Assembly (NCBI GenBank): GCA_000181795.3
Contig: CM012953.1
Location: 18,768,882-18,832,881 of the forward strand
Direction of reading: 5' to 3'
Length of the DNA stretch: 64,000 nt
Source: Trichinella spiralis
Taxonomy: Eukaryota; Nematoda; Enoplea; Trichinellida; Trichinellidae
Below are positions 1-11,448 of the stretch, one piece after another. Each line of letters opens with the position of its first letter. The first letter of the stretch is position 1. A program made the translations under genes and the position numbers. The notes below the pieces were generated by a model, which saw only the letters and a list, made by a program, of their open reading frames with translations, was not told where the DNA came from and searched no databases.

Positions 1-1405
1 TCATCTCAGCCAACCAGTATTGTCGATGATAGTAGAATAAACGAATTGAACACAGATGAAGAGATGGACATTCAACAGATTCCGATTCAAGTTTTCACTA
101 GTACAATTGCTTCGTGTTCATGGCCAGCAGTAGTAGTTGTCGACGATGAAGCTGACTCTTCTCCGGAAGAAATATTCGATGATCACCACCAGAATGTTGC
201 TTCAGCTGATAACAATGGTGTAGCTTCAACATCACTGTCATTGTTCAACGATGACGATGAACGAAAAGCAAAAAGACGTTCATTTGTTTCTGATGACAAG
301 TCTGACAATAAGCGGGATTTAAACGAATCGAACAGACGTTGGTCGAACAAAATACCTCCCACAACATCGATGAAGCAAGCACCATTTTCATGCGACAAGA
401 TACCAGTGAAGCGTTATACATACACTAACAATGCTCCGAAAAATAATTACGCAAGAAAAGGGCGAATGATTGTAAAATTTGGTGAAAAGGGGGATAATTT
501 AGGTCAGTTCAATTGGCCAAGAGGTGTTGCACTTTCTTCGAATGGTAGAGAAGTGATCGTCTGTGACAGTAGCAATCATCGACTACAGGTATTCGATTTG
601 CATGGTCATTTTTTACGTTCATATGGAAAATATGGAAACGGAAGCGGAGAATTCGATAGCCCTGCCGGTGTAGCGGTAAATCATTGCAATCAACTAATTG
701 TCAGTGATCGATACAATCATCGTTTACAAATTTTGGATCCAAATGGACGAAGTGTACGCATTCTTGGATGTCATGGCCAAAATAATGGTCGTTTCAACAA
801 TCCATGGGGACTGACAATTGGAAGTCACGGTACGATTTACGTTTGCGACAGAGACAACCATCGTGTTCAAGTTTTACAATCAGACGGATCGTTTTATGCA
901 AAATTTGGTGAATTGGGAAGTCGCGAAGGCCAATTTCAGCATCCGCATTTTATTGTTGCTAATCATCATGATCAACTGATCGTCAGCGATACAAGCAATC
1001 ATCGCATCCAGGTAATTGAACAGAAATATGCAAAATGATCTCCTTTTTTAAAGACTAAACTTTTGTAAATAACAGAAAATTTTCTACTTTTAATCCATCT
1101 ACTTACTATTTAAGGTATTTGATCAAAATGGCCAGTTTCAATTTGCATTTGGCAGTGAAGGTCATCACGAAGGTCAATTCAAATATCCAAAAGGTGTCGC
1201 AATTGATGACCAAGAGTTCATATTTGTTGCCGATTCAGGGAATAGCCGTGTACAAATTTTTTATCCAGACGGCCGTTTCTTCGCTCAGTTTGGTAGTTGG
1301 GGCAACGGTGATGGTGAGCTGCGTTCTTTGGAAGATCTGAAAGTCACTTCAGATGGTTTTATAATAGTAACTGATCGTGAAAACCATAGAGTGCAAATAT
1401 TTTAA
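1..1405 (+). CDS. nhl-1: NHL-repeat protein, NHL-1/thin (TRIM32)-like, 3' part
   Basis: The gene enters from the left edge: the reading frame is open from base 1, so the 5' end is outside the window. Two exons are seen, 1-1011 and 1115-1405, joined at a CAG|GTAATT donor and a TTTAAG acceptor in phase 0. About 140 residues of low-complexity, acidic/Ser-rich linker precede six NHL repeats, each ending in a DxxNHRxQV-type strand (for example DSSNHRLQVF, DRYNHRLQIL, DRDNHRVQVL, DRENHRVQIF). Six repeats make one full beta-propeller, which in this family binds RNA or protein. The RING/B-box part expected for TRIM-NHL proteins would be upstream. The repeat wording (WPRGVA, RYNHRLQILD, NPWGL, DSGNSRVQIF) resembles the NHL-1/thin class more than LIN-41 or Brat. 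The family is secure; the orthology is inferred. Confidence 0.85.
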
Positions 1406-1591
1406 TTCTGTCTGCTTAAATCTTCTTCATTGTGTGTTGCGTTGTCTTGTTTGCGCTTTATTTTAAATTCTTGCTTCTATTGTCGTCACCTTATACGGGT
1501 GGAAAACAATTAACAGTATTATTTACTGGTTTCCAACAGAAAAATGAAATATGTTAGTAATATATGTTATTTATCATTTGAGAATACTAAA

Positions 1592-1597
1592 AATAAA
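1592..1597 (+). terminator. Possible polyadenylation signal of the NHL gene
   Basis: An AATAAA hexamer lies about 190 bp after the NHL stop codon, in the 310-bp gap between this gene and the convergent translin gene. It is the first clear hexamer on this strand, but AT-rich DNA yields such words often. Confidence 0.35.
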
Positions 1598-1714
1598 GAA
1601 ATGTTTGCCTTTAAAATGTCTAAATTCTTTAAAATAATGCTATCTATACTAATATATATTATATGAGAAATTTCAGAATAATACAAAATGAAAATAAGTA
1701 TTTTTATTTTACAT

Positions 1715-2930
1715 TCATTTCTCTTGTTTAGAATATTTTCTGAGACCACGGATTGTCAAATTGTATTTCACTTCTTCAACTTTGTTCAAGCTGTATTTCA
1801 AGGTGTCGTAATGTTTTCGAAGGTTACCACTTTTGAAGTTCAACAATCGAAATGCCGCACTGATTTTTCCCAGAATGTCTGCGACATCATCAACGCGTTC
1901 ATAATGACCAAATGTCGCAAAATTCACAGCAAATCGACACTAAATACATTAATTGAAGCATCAGTAATGTCAACGCAAAAAACTATAGTTCATAGGACTA
2001 CTAAGATATTCTTTAAAATATTTCTCAAAATAATATGATTATAAAGCATTGTGTATAATGAAAATCATACAAATTCTGACGTTGAAAGCAAAATAGCGTG
2101 TAAATAGTCTTCCAAATCCAAATGAAAACCATTTTCTTCACGTTCTGCCACTAAATTAAATAGGGAATGATAAAAACTCGGATTGATCCAACTTAAAATG
2201 TATATTTTAAAAAGTTTTCAATTAATTTGAATTTTACTTCAAATCGGTAAATAATTTTGAAAACTCATGGAATTATAAGAAAAAGAATTTTAAAAACAAA
2301 ATAACCTCCCAATATTTCAGCTGCTTCTGATCGCGTCAGCAAATGACGTCGGGTAAAAAAAATTAAAATGGCCGCAACGCAAACAATCTTCTGAGTAATG
2401 TGACGAAATAACTCATGATATCTATATTTTAAAAAATATTAATATAAAAAATAATAAGTTCTAAATCATAATATCAACCTGTAATATCGATCAGATGAGA
2501 CAACTTTGGCGAGTGAAGAATAAAATGTTTTCACATTTTGAAGTTCATCTTGCAGCTTCAAAAACCAACCCGAAACTATAAACATATTTATGAGATATTT
2601 GAATCTGTGATTTTTTTTAATTCAGCAAAGTTTGAAACAAGTATACAGACAAAATTCAATGAACAACTAACTAAAAAGTGAAAAGAAATCTCTTACGTTT
2701 TTCTTCGGTTGGCTGTTGATGAATTTGCATAAGAATACTAGCCAATTTTCCTTCTTCACCTTCCAATCCTAAAACGAGCAGCTCAATTTCCTGAAATAAA
2801 ATAAAATTTCTAAAGTAAAAAGTAATAATAAAATTTTTTTTTCTAATCATACCTCTTTGCTTTTAAGATCTACCTGAAATTCTTTGTCATATGCTTTGAA
2901 GTCATCTTCTATCGCAGAAAAATCGTCCAT
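1715..2930 (-). CDS. TSN: Translin
   Basis: Six exons on the minus strand: 2930-2853, 2790-2697, 2575-2479, 2421-2306, 2150-2071 and 1939-1715. All introns are GT-AG and the phases fit, giving 690 bp and 229 aa; human translin is 228 aa. Diagnostic pieces align along the whole length: QDELQNVKTF, DRYYRYHELFRH, LLTRSEAAEILG, ENGFHLDLEDYL, FRLLNFKSGNLRKHYDTLKY and VEEVKYNLTIRG. Translin is a helical DNA/RNA-binding protein that forms the C3PO endonuclease with TRAX and takes part in small-RNA passenger-strand removal and tRNA processing. The start is the first ATG, which opens an N-terminus similar to the vertebrate one (acidic, EDDFKAYDKE). The gene converges on the NHL gene. An in-frame GT inside exon 1 (after EFQ) could allow a shorter exon. 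Confidence 0.95.
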
Positions 2931-3363
2931 TTCTAAATGGAGAAGTTGCTCATTTTTTGCAGTATACAATAAAATCTGAACAACATTAAAATTGCATCAA
3001 ATGCAATGCACCGAGTGGAAAATTTTACAATAAATCACATTACTACAAATTTTCCATTTGATAAGATTCTACTTTTAGTAAAATGGGCGCCAAATCAAAA
3101 CTAACAGAGTAATACTACCATAATCATAGTACTGATAATGAATAAAAATTAAAATACTTGTTACACGAAAGAAACAAACAAGTTTAAAGTAAAAAAGCAT
3201 AAAATCATAATGATTACTTAAAAATTGCTGATAAAGTAATCATTGAGGACTAATGTTCAGGAAATTAAATTCGTAATCAGAGTTGACAAAGTATGTAAAA
3301 ATTTTCAATGCTATTTAGGGTAATAGAACTTGATTATAATTAGTATATGGTGTGTAAATCAAA

Positions 3364-4797
3364 ATGACAAAATTGCCATCGCCTTTAGTCCAACATTGCA
3401 TATTTGAACCAAGAAAAAATGATTTTCGAAGTGAAATTCATTGTTGTGCAACTGCACCGAAATGCCAAAACGGTTCAGTAACACCAATTCGAAGACCAGA
3501 TTGGACAGATGAAGCTGAAAATGAAGAAATTCTATTGTGCAGATCAAAAAATAACGAAACCTCAGTCAATCGACAATTAAGCCGTTTCTATTCACCAATT
3601 TTGCCTTCAAAAACACTTTTTCCAGTACAAGAAAAAAATTCCCAAAGTGCACAGGTATGTATTTCAGTTTTATTCACTTTCATAAATTTATTATTATTCT
3701 GTAACAGACAGCTGCTGAAATAGCTGTAGTACGACGTCATAGTATACTTTTTTCGCATAACAGAAAACATCAATGGAAGAAAAGGAAATTTCGCGCAAGA
3801 AAGCTCTATCAAAACACTGAAGATATTTCTAATCATGAGAATAATAAAAATAAAAATTATCTACAAGTTACTACATCATCACACCAGCTTCTTGGTAAGC
3901 TTCTTCGTGTATTATTAGCTGAAATTACATTTATGACAATAACTGTCGAGCTATAAAATGAAATTAATACTAGAGGCCAGGGTGGCTTTGGTGCAGTTTA
4001 TATTGGTATATTAGCCGGTAAATTAGTTGCAATAAAGCAACTGCACAAAACAATTAAAGAGAAACTAGTGGAAAACAGTTTCTGTGCAGAAATGAATATG
4101 TTTGGTCTGGATCATCCCAATATTGTAAAAATATTAACATTTTCATCTTTAGAAGCGGAAATTGAAGTAAACAATGCTTTTATTTTTTCTTTTGATGCAT
4201 TCTAACAAATTTCAGATTGTCTATGAATATGTTAGTAAGAAGAATTTACAGCAACTTATTCATGATTCAGAAATAGAAATAGAACCAATGAAAAAAGTGA
4301 AATTTTGTCGTCAAATTGCTGACGCTCTCCAATATTGTCATAAAAATAATATTTTACACTTGGATGTGAAACCATCAAACGTATTAATCAGTTGCGATGG
4401 CAATGACTGCAAATTAACAGATTTTGGTTGTAGCCGAAGAATTCACCATGATCAACTTAATGTGGAAGGTAATACTTTAAATCTTGGACAATCTGGAACC
4501 CTAATATACAAATGTCCTGAACTGCTTCGAGGTCAACAACCAACCATCAAAGCTGATGTATATTCTTATGGCCTTTTACTGTGGGAATGTGTAATGAGAC
4601 AAATTCCTTTCGGTGGAATAAATCAACATACGGTAGTGTTTTGCGTTGTAGCGAAACAACTCCGCCCATACGTAAATAATTTTGTTCGTTCTGAAGAAGA
4701 AACAAAACTTCTTCGTCTGGCAAAAATATGCTGGGAAGCTGAGCCTGAAAATCGACCCAACTTTCCTCAAATTTGTCACTTTTTTACTAAATTCTAA
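3364..4797 (+). CDS. mos: MOS-type serine/threonine kinase
   Basis: Four exons, 3364-3654, 3708-3894, 3976-4166 and 4216-4797, give 416 aa with consistent phases. Residues 1-158 are a divergent N-terminal extension. The kinase domain starts at the P-loop GQGGFG (about 160-165), with the ATP lysine in VAIK (K180), a catalytic loop HLDVKPSN (271-278, Leu in place of the usual HRD Arg, as in vertebrate MOS), DFGCS (292-296) and a C-lobe with CPELLRGQQPTIKADVYSY and QHTVVFCVVAKQLRPY. The last two and the HLD loop are MOS-like signatures (human MOS: RAPELLKGEG..KADIYS, QHILYAVVAYDLRPS). MOS is the germline MAPKKK that drives oocyte meiotic arrest through MEK/ERK. The 5' exon assignment is less certain than the kinase domain. 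A general MAPKKK or Raf-like kinase is the main alternative. Confidence 0.88.
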
Positions 4798-4921
4798 TTT
4801 TTCCATTTATACCATTTCAGCACAAGTTCGTTCAAGTTATTTTCAATTCAGTTTTGTAATATTTATATTTTACCCTAAGCGGTTGTGAAACAGTTTTTTT
4901 TATCAATTGATTTTCCCCTTA

Positions 4922-4927
4922 AATAAA
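4922..4927 (+). terminator. Possible polyadenylation signal of the MOS-like gene
   Basis: AATAAA found 125 bp after the stop codon of the MOS-like kinase, inside an AT-rich 3' flank. Supported only by motif and distance. Confidence 0.35.
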
Positions 4928-6470
4928 TTTTATTCTGTGCATAATTCATATCTGCAATTCAATAAAAAAATTTCTTCCTTCTGGATAAACAAAAATAGAG
5001 CAGTAGAATATTAAATCGGTTTCAAAATTTCTTCAATTAACTATTTTAATAACTATATGAAGTAACCATAAATAGGCAATGAACGCTTCAAAGGAACTGA
5101 TTTGTTTATCTATTACACATGAAAAGCACTTTCATCTGTGACAAATAAAAAGAAAAGTAATCTAGATGTTTCTTGCTATGCCAAATTAATGCTGTTAACG
5201 ACGCTGTTACAGTTTTCATTAAATTAAAATACTTCAATTTAGCGACTATTTTGAAAATCTAAACAAATTTTATAACAGATAATCGGAATTCTTCATTTTA
5301 TGGTATTTTTACTTTACTTAATTCTGTTTAAGTTCATATTTTATAGAACAAGTAACTTTAGCAAATGAAATAATGGAGGCTAATTTCGACAGTAAAAGCT
5401 GCCATTCTTCTTGAAATATATTATGAAGTAAATTTTAAACTGTAAAAATAAATGTAAATTCAAATTGCAAAAATTCGAATAACCATCAGCAATTGTTATA
5501 ATTATAAGCATTTACTTACAATATCAGTAATCGCAATTCCGTGCAAATTATCCGTAATAGTATATTGTTAATCAAGCACGTATATATATAAATTCTACAG
5601 TAATAACTTCAGACATTGTTTGAGATTACTACACTTTTATAGATAGTCACATATTCAGCAATATAATATATTAAAAATTAAATTTTTATTTACTTGAAAT
5701 CATTGGTAAAAATAAAAACATACGTTTTGTAAATAAAGTACAAATTAATGAAAGAAAAATTATCAATTCAAAATTCTATATTTGTACCTGTTCACGTTCC
5801 ATTTGTCATGTATTGTTTAAAATGTTTAAAATCTTCTGGATGCATGTAATTGTGTAATTCGAATTTCAAAAAAGAACAAGATAAAAATTTCCCATTAAAA
5901 TACATATCAATTTAATGCTCTTATCTTTATGAACGTTCCAGAATTATGAAAAGAATACCTCTTCTTTGTTATTCTTTGATATTCTTTAGTACAACAAAGA
6001 AACAAACACGAGTACTTTGAAAACATTAATAAGTAATGCACTTGAAACTCTAATGTAACCTAAAGCATTCAAATTAAGCACGTTCGTATCTAATGTAGAG
6101 ATAAAAAAACAGCAAAGATTTAGTACTGAGGAATTCGTAAAGAGACAAATAAAATTCAGGTATAATTTCCCCAATTTCTGGATACAGTGATGGTATTAAT
6201 AAAATTCTGACAATTACCGTCAAGATATCTATGCTAAAAAATTTTTATTTAAACTTGAAAATCATTTTCTGTAATTGAAAATTTATTGTATTTGGGTTTT
6301 CTTCGGATGAGGTCTAAAAACTGTATGCAAAAGTTAGTTCGATGCAAAAATTTTGTGGGCATCACAAAAATTGCTCTTCTTATTAGAATTGTAAAGTTCT
6401 TCTGTTTTTGTTTGTACTTGATTTTCTAATTTCTGTACTTCATGACATCTTTACTTTTATTGGCAGGAGC
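4928..6470. other. AT-rich intergenic stretch, no gene seen
   Basis: About 1.5 kb of AT-rich sequence with no exon-like open frames, no recognisable domains and no obvious structured RNA. Short open frames here are what base composition alone would give. Confidence 0.6.
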
Positions 6471-6476
6471 AGGTCC

Positions 6477-6525
6477 CGCGGATTAGATGATGTTAAGAGC
6501 ATCTATAGTATACGATGGATCCGCG
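6477..6525. other. Inverted repeat that could fold as a stem-loop
   Basis: CGCGGAT at 6477-6483 is perfectly complementary to ATCCGCG at 6519-6525, and an inner GATG/CATC pair (6486-6489 with 6500-6503) could stack within it. The segment is GC-rich at its ends while its surroundings are AT-rich. It may be a structured RNA or a regulatory hairpin; no RNA family was recognised. Confidence 0.3.
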
Positions 6526-6636
6526 TGCGTTTTCTATACTTTAAGGAGTAAAGTTTTTGTCTATTTTGTGTGTAGTTATCAAACAAAAATTCGTGCACGT
6601 CAATTTGGACAAAGCATTTCAGTTCAATATTGAATT

Positions 6637-6844
6637 ATGAAGTCCATGAAAAATTCAGTCCATCACTTCGCCGACAGTTTAGTCCAACAAACTTCCAAAT
6701 TGGGATCCAAATTGCGGATCACAACCAGATCGTTGATTCCAGGTAGAATTTTATTCTGTTTACTTTATGGTAATTAATAAATTTTAATTTCACTTCATAC
6801 TGTACCTTAATTTTTTTACCAATCAATTTTAAATTGTAGGATAA
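6637..6844 (+). CDS. Candidate very small spliced gene, unknown product
   Basis: A pyrimidine-poor but usable acceptor (ATTTCAG) is followed 14 bases later by an ATG at 6637, an exon to 6742 with a CAG|GTAGAA donor, and an acceptor TTGTAG before 6840. The join ends almost at once at a TAA, giving a 36-residue basic peptide starting MKSMKNSVHHFADSLVQQ. No family was recognised. It could instead be the end of a longer transcript, a non-coding RNA exon, or chance. Confidence 0.22.
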
Positions 6845-7079
6845 AGTTTTGAAGATACGACGGTGTTTTCAAGTCGATCCCTTTACCGGGTTAATCGTTT
6901 AGAAATTCAGAAGAGTACTCGAGAGATAGATTACTGCCGAAGCGCAATCGCAAGAAATGCAACGTTCATATCAAGCACAGAATCAAAATATATAGATATG
7001 CGACGCATTTGACATTGGAAAGTGTCTCAAGATGCATTTTGAGAGCAGAATTTTGATACTGACAATATCCAAAAAGAAA

Positions 7080-7310
7080 GTTTTGGCCAACGCTGGGAGT
7101 GTTGTGCTCGTGGGCGTGCTGTGTGGGTGCTGTCTGAGCAGAGAAGGCAGAATTGTGCGACACTGGACTTGCTGGCACCACTCCGAAGCCGACGCGGCCG
7201 AAAGGACACAGCATGCTTATCAGAGGAAACAACTGCGGTGTAGGTGAAGGGGCTGCAACGGAGCAGAAGAGGAGATGACGCAGCTGAACTTATGGCGCCA
7301 GACATTTTGC
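7080..7310. other. GC-rich island of unknown origin
   Basis: The segment is visibly richer in G and C than the DNA on both sides and ends at a TA dinucleotide run. Open frames exist on both strands but none resembles a known protein. It lies next to the hAT remnant and may be a piece of another mobile element. Confidence 0.3.
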
Positions 7311-7313
7311 CGC

Positions 7314-7337
7314 TATATATATATATATATATATATG
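7314..7337. repeat. (TA)n microsatellite
   Basis: An uninterrupted run of about 11-12 TA units at the border between the GC-rich island and the hAT-like remnant. Confidence 0.85.
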
Positions 7338-7429
7338 TACGTGGAAGAGCGGATAGGGAAAAATATCAAGTTGTGCAAGAAAGTCAGAAGCAGTGTATTT
7401 CGACCTGGGGGACACGCCTTTATAATGAT

Positions 7430-8166
7430 AAATGTCTTTGCGAATATTTGAAAAGAAAAATCAAAGCGTACCTCACAAGCCTACTAGATGAGTTTCTTCA
7501 CTGTTTAACTGACGTGGAACCTAAAAACCTGATCTATAAACTTGTGAGAAATCCATACTTCGTTAATGTCTATAACGGGTGACAAATGAAGCGGATCAAA
7601 AGCCGAAGCGTTACCTATCGACAATGAAATAACTCCGCGTAACACTGATTGGCTGGAATGATATTGGTCAGAGAAGGCGGAAGTGAGTGTTCTTAGTTAG
7701 TGCGCAATATTCATAGCGTGTGTTATTTTTGACCGGTGTCGGTGTGCCGTTGTTTGTTGAGCAATAAACGTTTTCCTCCCATTATGAGTCGTTCCGATGA
7801 CAGTAACAAGAAAGAGCGGAATACCGCTACACGTCGAACATTTTCCACATGATTTGCAAGAAGGAGCCATTGAATTGCAGTTCAACATCCTAGCTGAAGA
7901 CAGCTTTGAAGGTATGCCGTTAGAAAGCTTGTTGGTGAAACTGCAAGCTGAATATCCTAATGTAATTTCACAAGTCTTACGCATATTGGTTCCCTTCTCC
8001 TCAACGTACCTTTGTGGACGCTATTCTGAGTGCTTATGATACTGAATGCACAGCATCGCAGCAGGTTAAACGTTGAAAGCGACTTACGATGTACCTTATT
8101 GCCCACTGCCGCAAGAATACACAACATCGTCACAAATGAGCATTGTCAATACTCTCATTGATTTTT
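7430..8166 (+). mobile_element. Decayed hAT-type transposase remnant (ZBED5/SCAND3-like C-terminus)
   Basis: Fragments of a hAT transposase C-terminal region can be read in several frames. A first part holds LTDVEPKNLIYKLVRNPY, comparable to the WVRNPF segment of SCAND3/ZBED-like hAT proteins. A second part, from about 7830, reads HFPHDLQEGAIELQ and then RILVPFSSTYLC, followed in another frame by RSRLNVESDLRCTL, which match the LPFATTYLCE and RSRLDVENDLRCAL dimerisation-domain motifs. Stops and frame changes show it is dead. The NxYFVNV and EHFPHDL parts should be neighbours but are about 250 bp apart, so something inserted between them. The N-terminal half and the terminal inverted repeats were not found. 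This is a plain DNA transposon relic. Confidence 0.65.
7572..7825 (+). mobile_element. Insertion inside the hAT remnant, possibly a solo LTR
   Basis: About 250 bp separate two parts of the hAT transposase that are adjacent in related proteins. The insert begins near TGTC, ends near CTACA (TG...CA form) and carries an AATAAA-like word followed by TTTTCC near its right end, as an LTR R region would. A clear target-site duplication was not established, so the exact borders and the LTR label are tentative. Treated as a fossil. Confidence 0.3.
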
Positions 8167-8169
8167 ATT

Positions 8170-10040
8170 GTGAATCATTTAGGAATGTTTCACTGTGAAA
8201 ACTAGCTTGGCTTGATGCAACCATGGAGCAAAAATTTGCTTTGTGTACACAGAATACATACATCACTACTTTTTTAGAGGGGACGTGCGCCGAAACGGGT
8301 TGAGAACCACTGATGTGAAGTATAGCGTTGAGCAGCATGTAACTAAAGTTATATTCCATGCTGAAGGAAAATATCTTCAACTATCTTTATCACAGCAGCT
8401 GCTACGCCGGCATGGATGTGAACTTCTGTAAACATCATCGAGCTGCTGATTGCTTATGCGGCTTTTACATTGTCGTCGATTTATGACGACACGATTGATT
8501 AGGAAAAGCACAACTCATCCAACTCTTTGACCGATACACGTGACCCTACATGTTATCTCAGTCCTCTAAAAATTCCACGTTGCGCGACATTCTTGCAACT
8601 CATCGATTTTGAGAGCTCAGTTTTGGAGTTGTCTTTTAAATTCCAAAGCCAAAACGAATGCAAATGATGGTTTTTTCTTTATTTATTTGTCTTTTAGTTA
8701 TTTTGTTGTCATTGTGATTTTTATTTGTTTTACATTATTTTGCTGATTTACTTCAGTAAATCTATTTCACATCTTATACGGCTGTGTGTATGTTCGTAAC
8801 GCGTTGGAAGTGCAGTACTCAAGACGCTCGGCGTTTCGACCCTTCAAATTACATCACTGGTATCCCATAACGACGCCTCAATTCCTTGAATTTAATGAAA
8901 CAAAGCAGCCACGCCCACGCTCAAATATTTTCTCTCTAAAAGTGCACGTCTTGCACCACTTGAAAGCGTTGCGATCGCTGCAGAGGCGAAACACTTGCGC
9001 TGCTATCAATCACCGACAGCTATTTACGACATCGAAAGTCAAAAAAAATTAACTCTGGAGAGCCTTCATCTCGCTTATTTGTTCTGGGTCTGTTAGTCTT
9101 ATTAAGGTAGATTTGTGTTTTTTCGAATATGTTTGCAAGAATGGAATTTTGTCGATCCTGTCAGCGATCATCCGGCGTCCAGAATTTATGAGCTTCGTGT
9201 TGAATTTGAATCGACTGTGCAACACAAAATATCTCTGAATATTAGCTTTACGAACGTTAACATTTGTAAATAGGTTAAATAAATATTTGAAAAATTGTAA
9301 ATGAAATTTATTTTGCTTAAATAAAATTTCATTAAATCATATGTAACATCACTTGCAAAGCAATATGAAAAAATTTTTCACGAAAGACCATCAAAAATTA
9401 TATTGCGACAATAATAGACACTGCACAGAAAATGAACTCCAGCAATTCAATAAAATTAATGCAATCGACGGATTCCCACTAACGAGGGTCGGGATTTCTT
9501 TAACTGTTTTCTTTTTTTCAATTTTGGTTTTTTTCAGAGTTTCGAACAGGTAGCTGAAATAATGCATTTTACATTTGTAAAATACATAAAATAAAAATAA
9601 TTTCATTATTAAAAATTATTCTTGAAAATTTTTTACAATTTAAGTTATATTTACATTTGATCATTATTATCATTATTGTATTACAGTGTAGCATGAGTTG
9701 TTAAGTGTAGTCACAGTTGTTGTGTTTCTCTTTTTAGATATTTTTGTTTTGTAAGCATCGGAATGTATTTTTTGATATTTCATTGTAATGTTTAACATTT
9801 TATTACATTTTTATTTTGTTTTACGGGAAATTTTTTCTCTAATATTTCATACTTTGTTTTTAAAGTTGAAGTGTAAATGCTTTGTTTATATAATTTGTGG
9901 TTTCACTTGTTGTGTTCATGTAATGTTGTAATTTTTCACGTATTATTTATTGTTGTTCTAATTATTAATCATTTATAATAATAATAATTCTTATTATTCT
10001 ATTGCACATTAAAAAATGATTACTTTTGTAGATTTTCATC
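8170..10040. other. Intergenic stretch upstream of eEF1B, no gene seen
   Basis: Nearly 1.9 kb without a convincing exon. The first third has mixed base composition and may be further remains of mobile elements; the rest is strongly AT-rich and includes the presumed promoter of the eEF1B beta gene. An acceptor-like TTTTGTAG lies 10 bases before the eEF1B ATG, which would fit a 5'-UTR intron or trans-splicing. Confidence 0.5.
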
Positions 10041-11448
10041 ATGGTTGCGAAGTTGTCAACAGAAATCGATTTAAAAGTGTTGAACGCTAGCTTAGAAACT
10101 AAAAGCTACATTAATGGGTTTTATTAATTTTTTAAACATTGCCGAAATTTAATTTTAAGTAATTAGGTATTTCCCTTCTTCCGCTGATGTTCAAACTTTC
10201 AATCAGATTAAAAATCCACCAACGACTCTTCATCATCTTCAACGATGGTTTCACCATATTGCCAGTTTCACAGATGCAGAAAGAGCAAAGTAATTTTTAA
10301 ATTATTGATTTATAAAAGTTGCATTATGAATGATGAATGTGAGTTTTGTATGTGTAATGTGTTGTATGTTGTTTATAAATTGATTAGAATTGTGATCCAA
10401 CGCATGTAATGTGAAGTTAATTGTTCCATTTATTATGCTTAAAATTATATTTGAATTGCACATACATATATATGGACAATATTTACAGCAGATATTTATT
10501 TTTGTTTATTGTTTGTATAGTTTAGCGCTTATAAATATATAATTTTTTGATTATTTTTGTTCGCTTAAGAGTTTTTTAAAAATTTCTTTTGAAAGACAGG
10601 CTTGAAGATATTAATTGTTGCTTTTTCATATTGTTAAGGAGAATAATTTACGCATGATATTTTTATCGAAAGTTATGAGAAAAGCTGGTGTTTGTGCAAT
10701 GTTTGTAGCGTAGTTTATTTCAGATGGCCAAAGTGTAGTAGTGAACCTGTGGCATCTGCTGAGGGGGACGACGACGAAGATATTGATTTATTTGGTTCGT
10801 CAAGTGAAGAAGTAATTTAAAATTCAGCCTGAAAATCAGAATTTAAGGAAATAAATAAGTAAATACTGAATTTAAGGAAGACAGCGAGGAGAAGAAGCGT
10901 GTCCGCCAAGAACGATTGGACGCTTATGCTGCGAAAAAGGCAAAAAGTAATTTATTCATAAAGTTTTAAATATAAATATACCTATATAGTTTGTATTTTT
11001 AGTTTTTCCAATAAAATATGAATTTGTTTTTAGAGCCTGCCGCAGTTGCGAAATCGAATATCATCCTTGATGTAAAACCTTGGGATGATGAAACTGATCT
11101 GAAATTGATGGAAGAGAGTATTCGTAAAATTACAACTGATGGCTTGATCTGGGGACCCTGTATGTTATTTGATTTGCTTCAGATTGTTCACTGAGTTCAT
11201 GTTTTATGAAGACGATTAAAGTGTTCTAAAATTTGTTAATGTTTTAGCGAAAATTTTACCAGTTGCTTATGGTGTGAAAAAGCTCCAAATTGGTTGCGTT
11301 GTAGAAGATGATAAGGTAAATGGAGATTTTTTTTGAAATGGTGTTATTACAGATGTTTTAGGTGGGAACGGATTTTCTTGAAGAAAACATTTTAGCGCTT
11401 GAAGATTTGGTCCAATCTGTGGACATTGTCGCTTTCAACAAGATTTGA
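10041..11448 (+). CDS. eef-1B: Translation elongation factor eEF1B beta (guanine-nucleotide exchange subunit)
   Basis: Seven exons: 10041-10117, 10167-10289, 10724-10811, 10877-10946, 11034-11159, 11248-11315 and 11362-11448. Phases agree and give 212 aa (human EEF1B2 is 225). The N-terminal GST-C-like part carries [20 protein letters not shown] and the [10 protein letters not shown] segment. An acidic linker with [12 protein letters not shown] (the usual CK2-type site region) follows, then [54 protein letters not shown] and the universal C-terminus VAFNKI. The protein recharges eEF1A with GTP during elongation in the cytoplasm. The start is the first ATG and matches the family N-terminus. 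It is convergent with the ida-1-type gene, leaving 395 bp between stop codons. Confidence 0.96.

Noticed and set aside
183-398. Minus-strand frame opposite the NHL gene
   Set aside because: It lies wholly opposite the linker of the NHL gene and has no family resemblance; a shadow frame.
7027-7305. Overlapping frames of 88-92 codons on the minus strand
   Set aside because: Several frames are open at once because of the GC-rich composition; none has splice context or family match.
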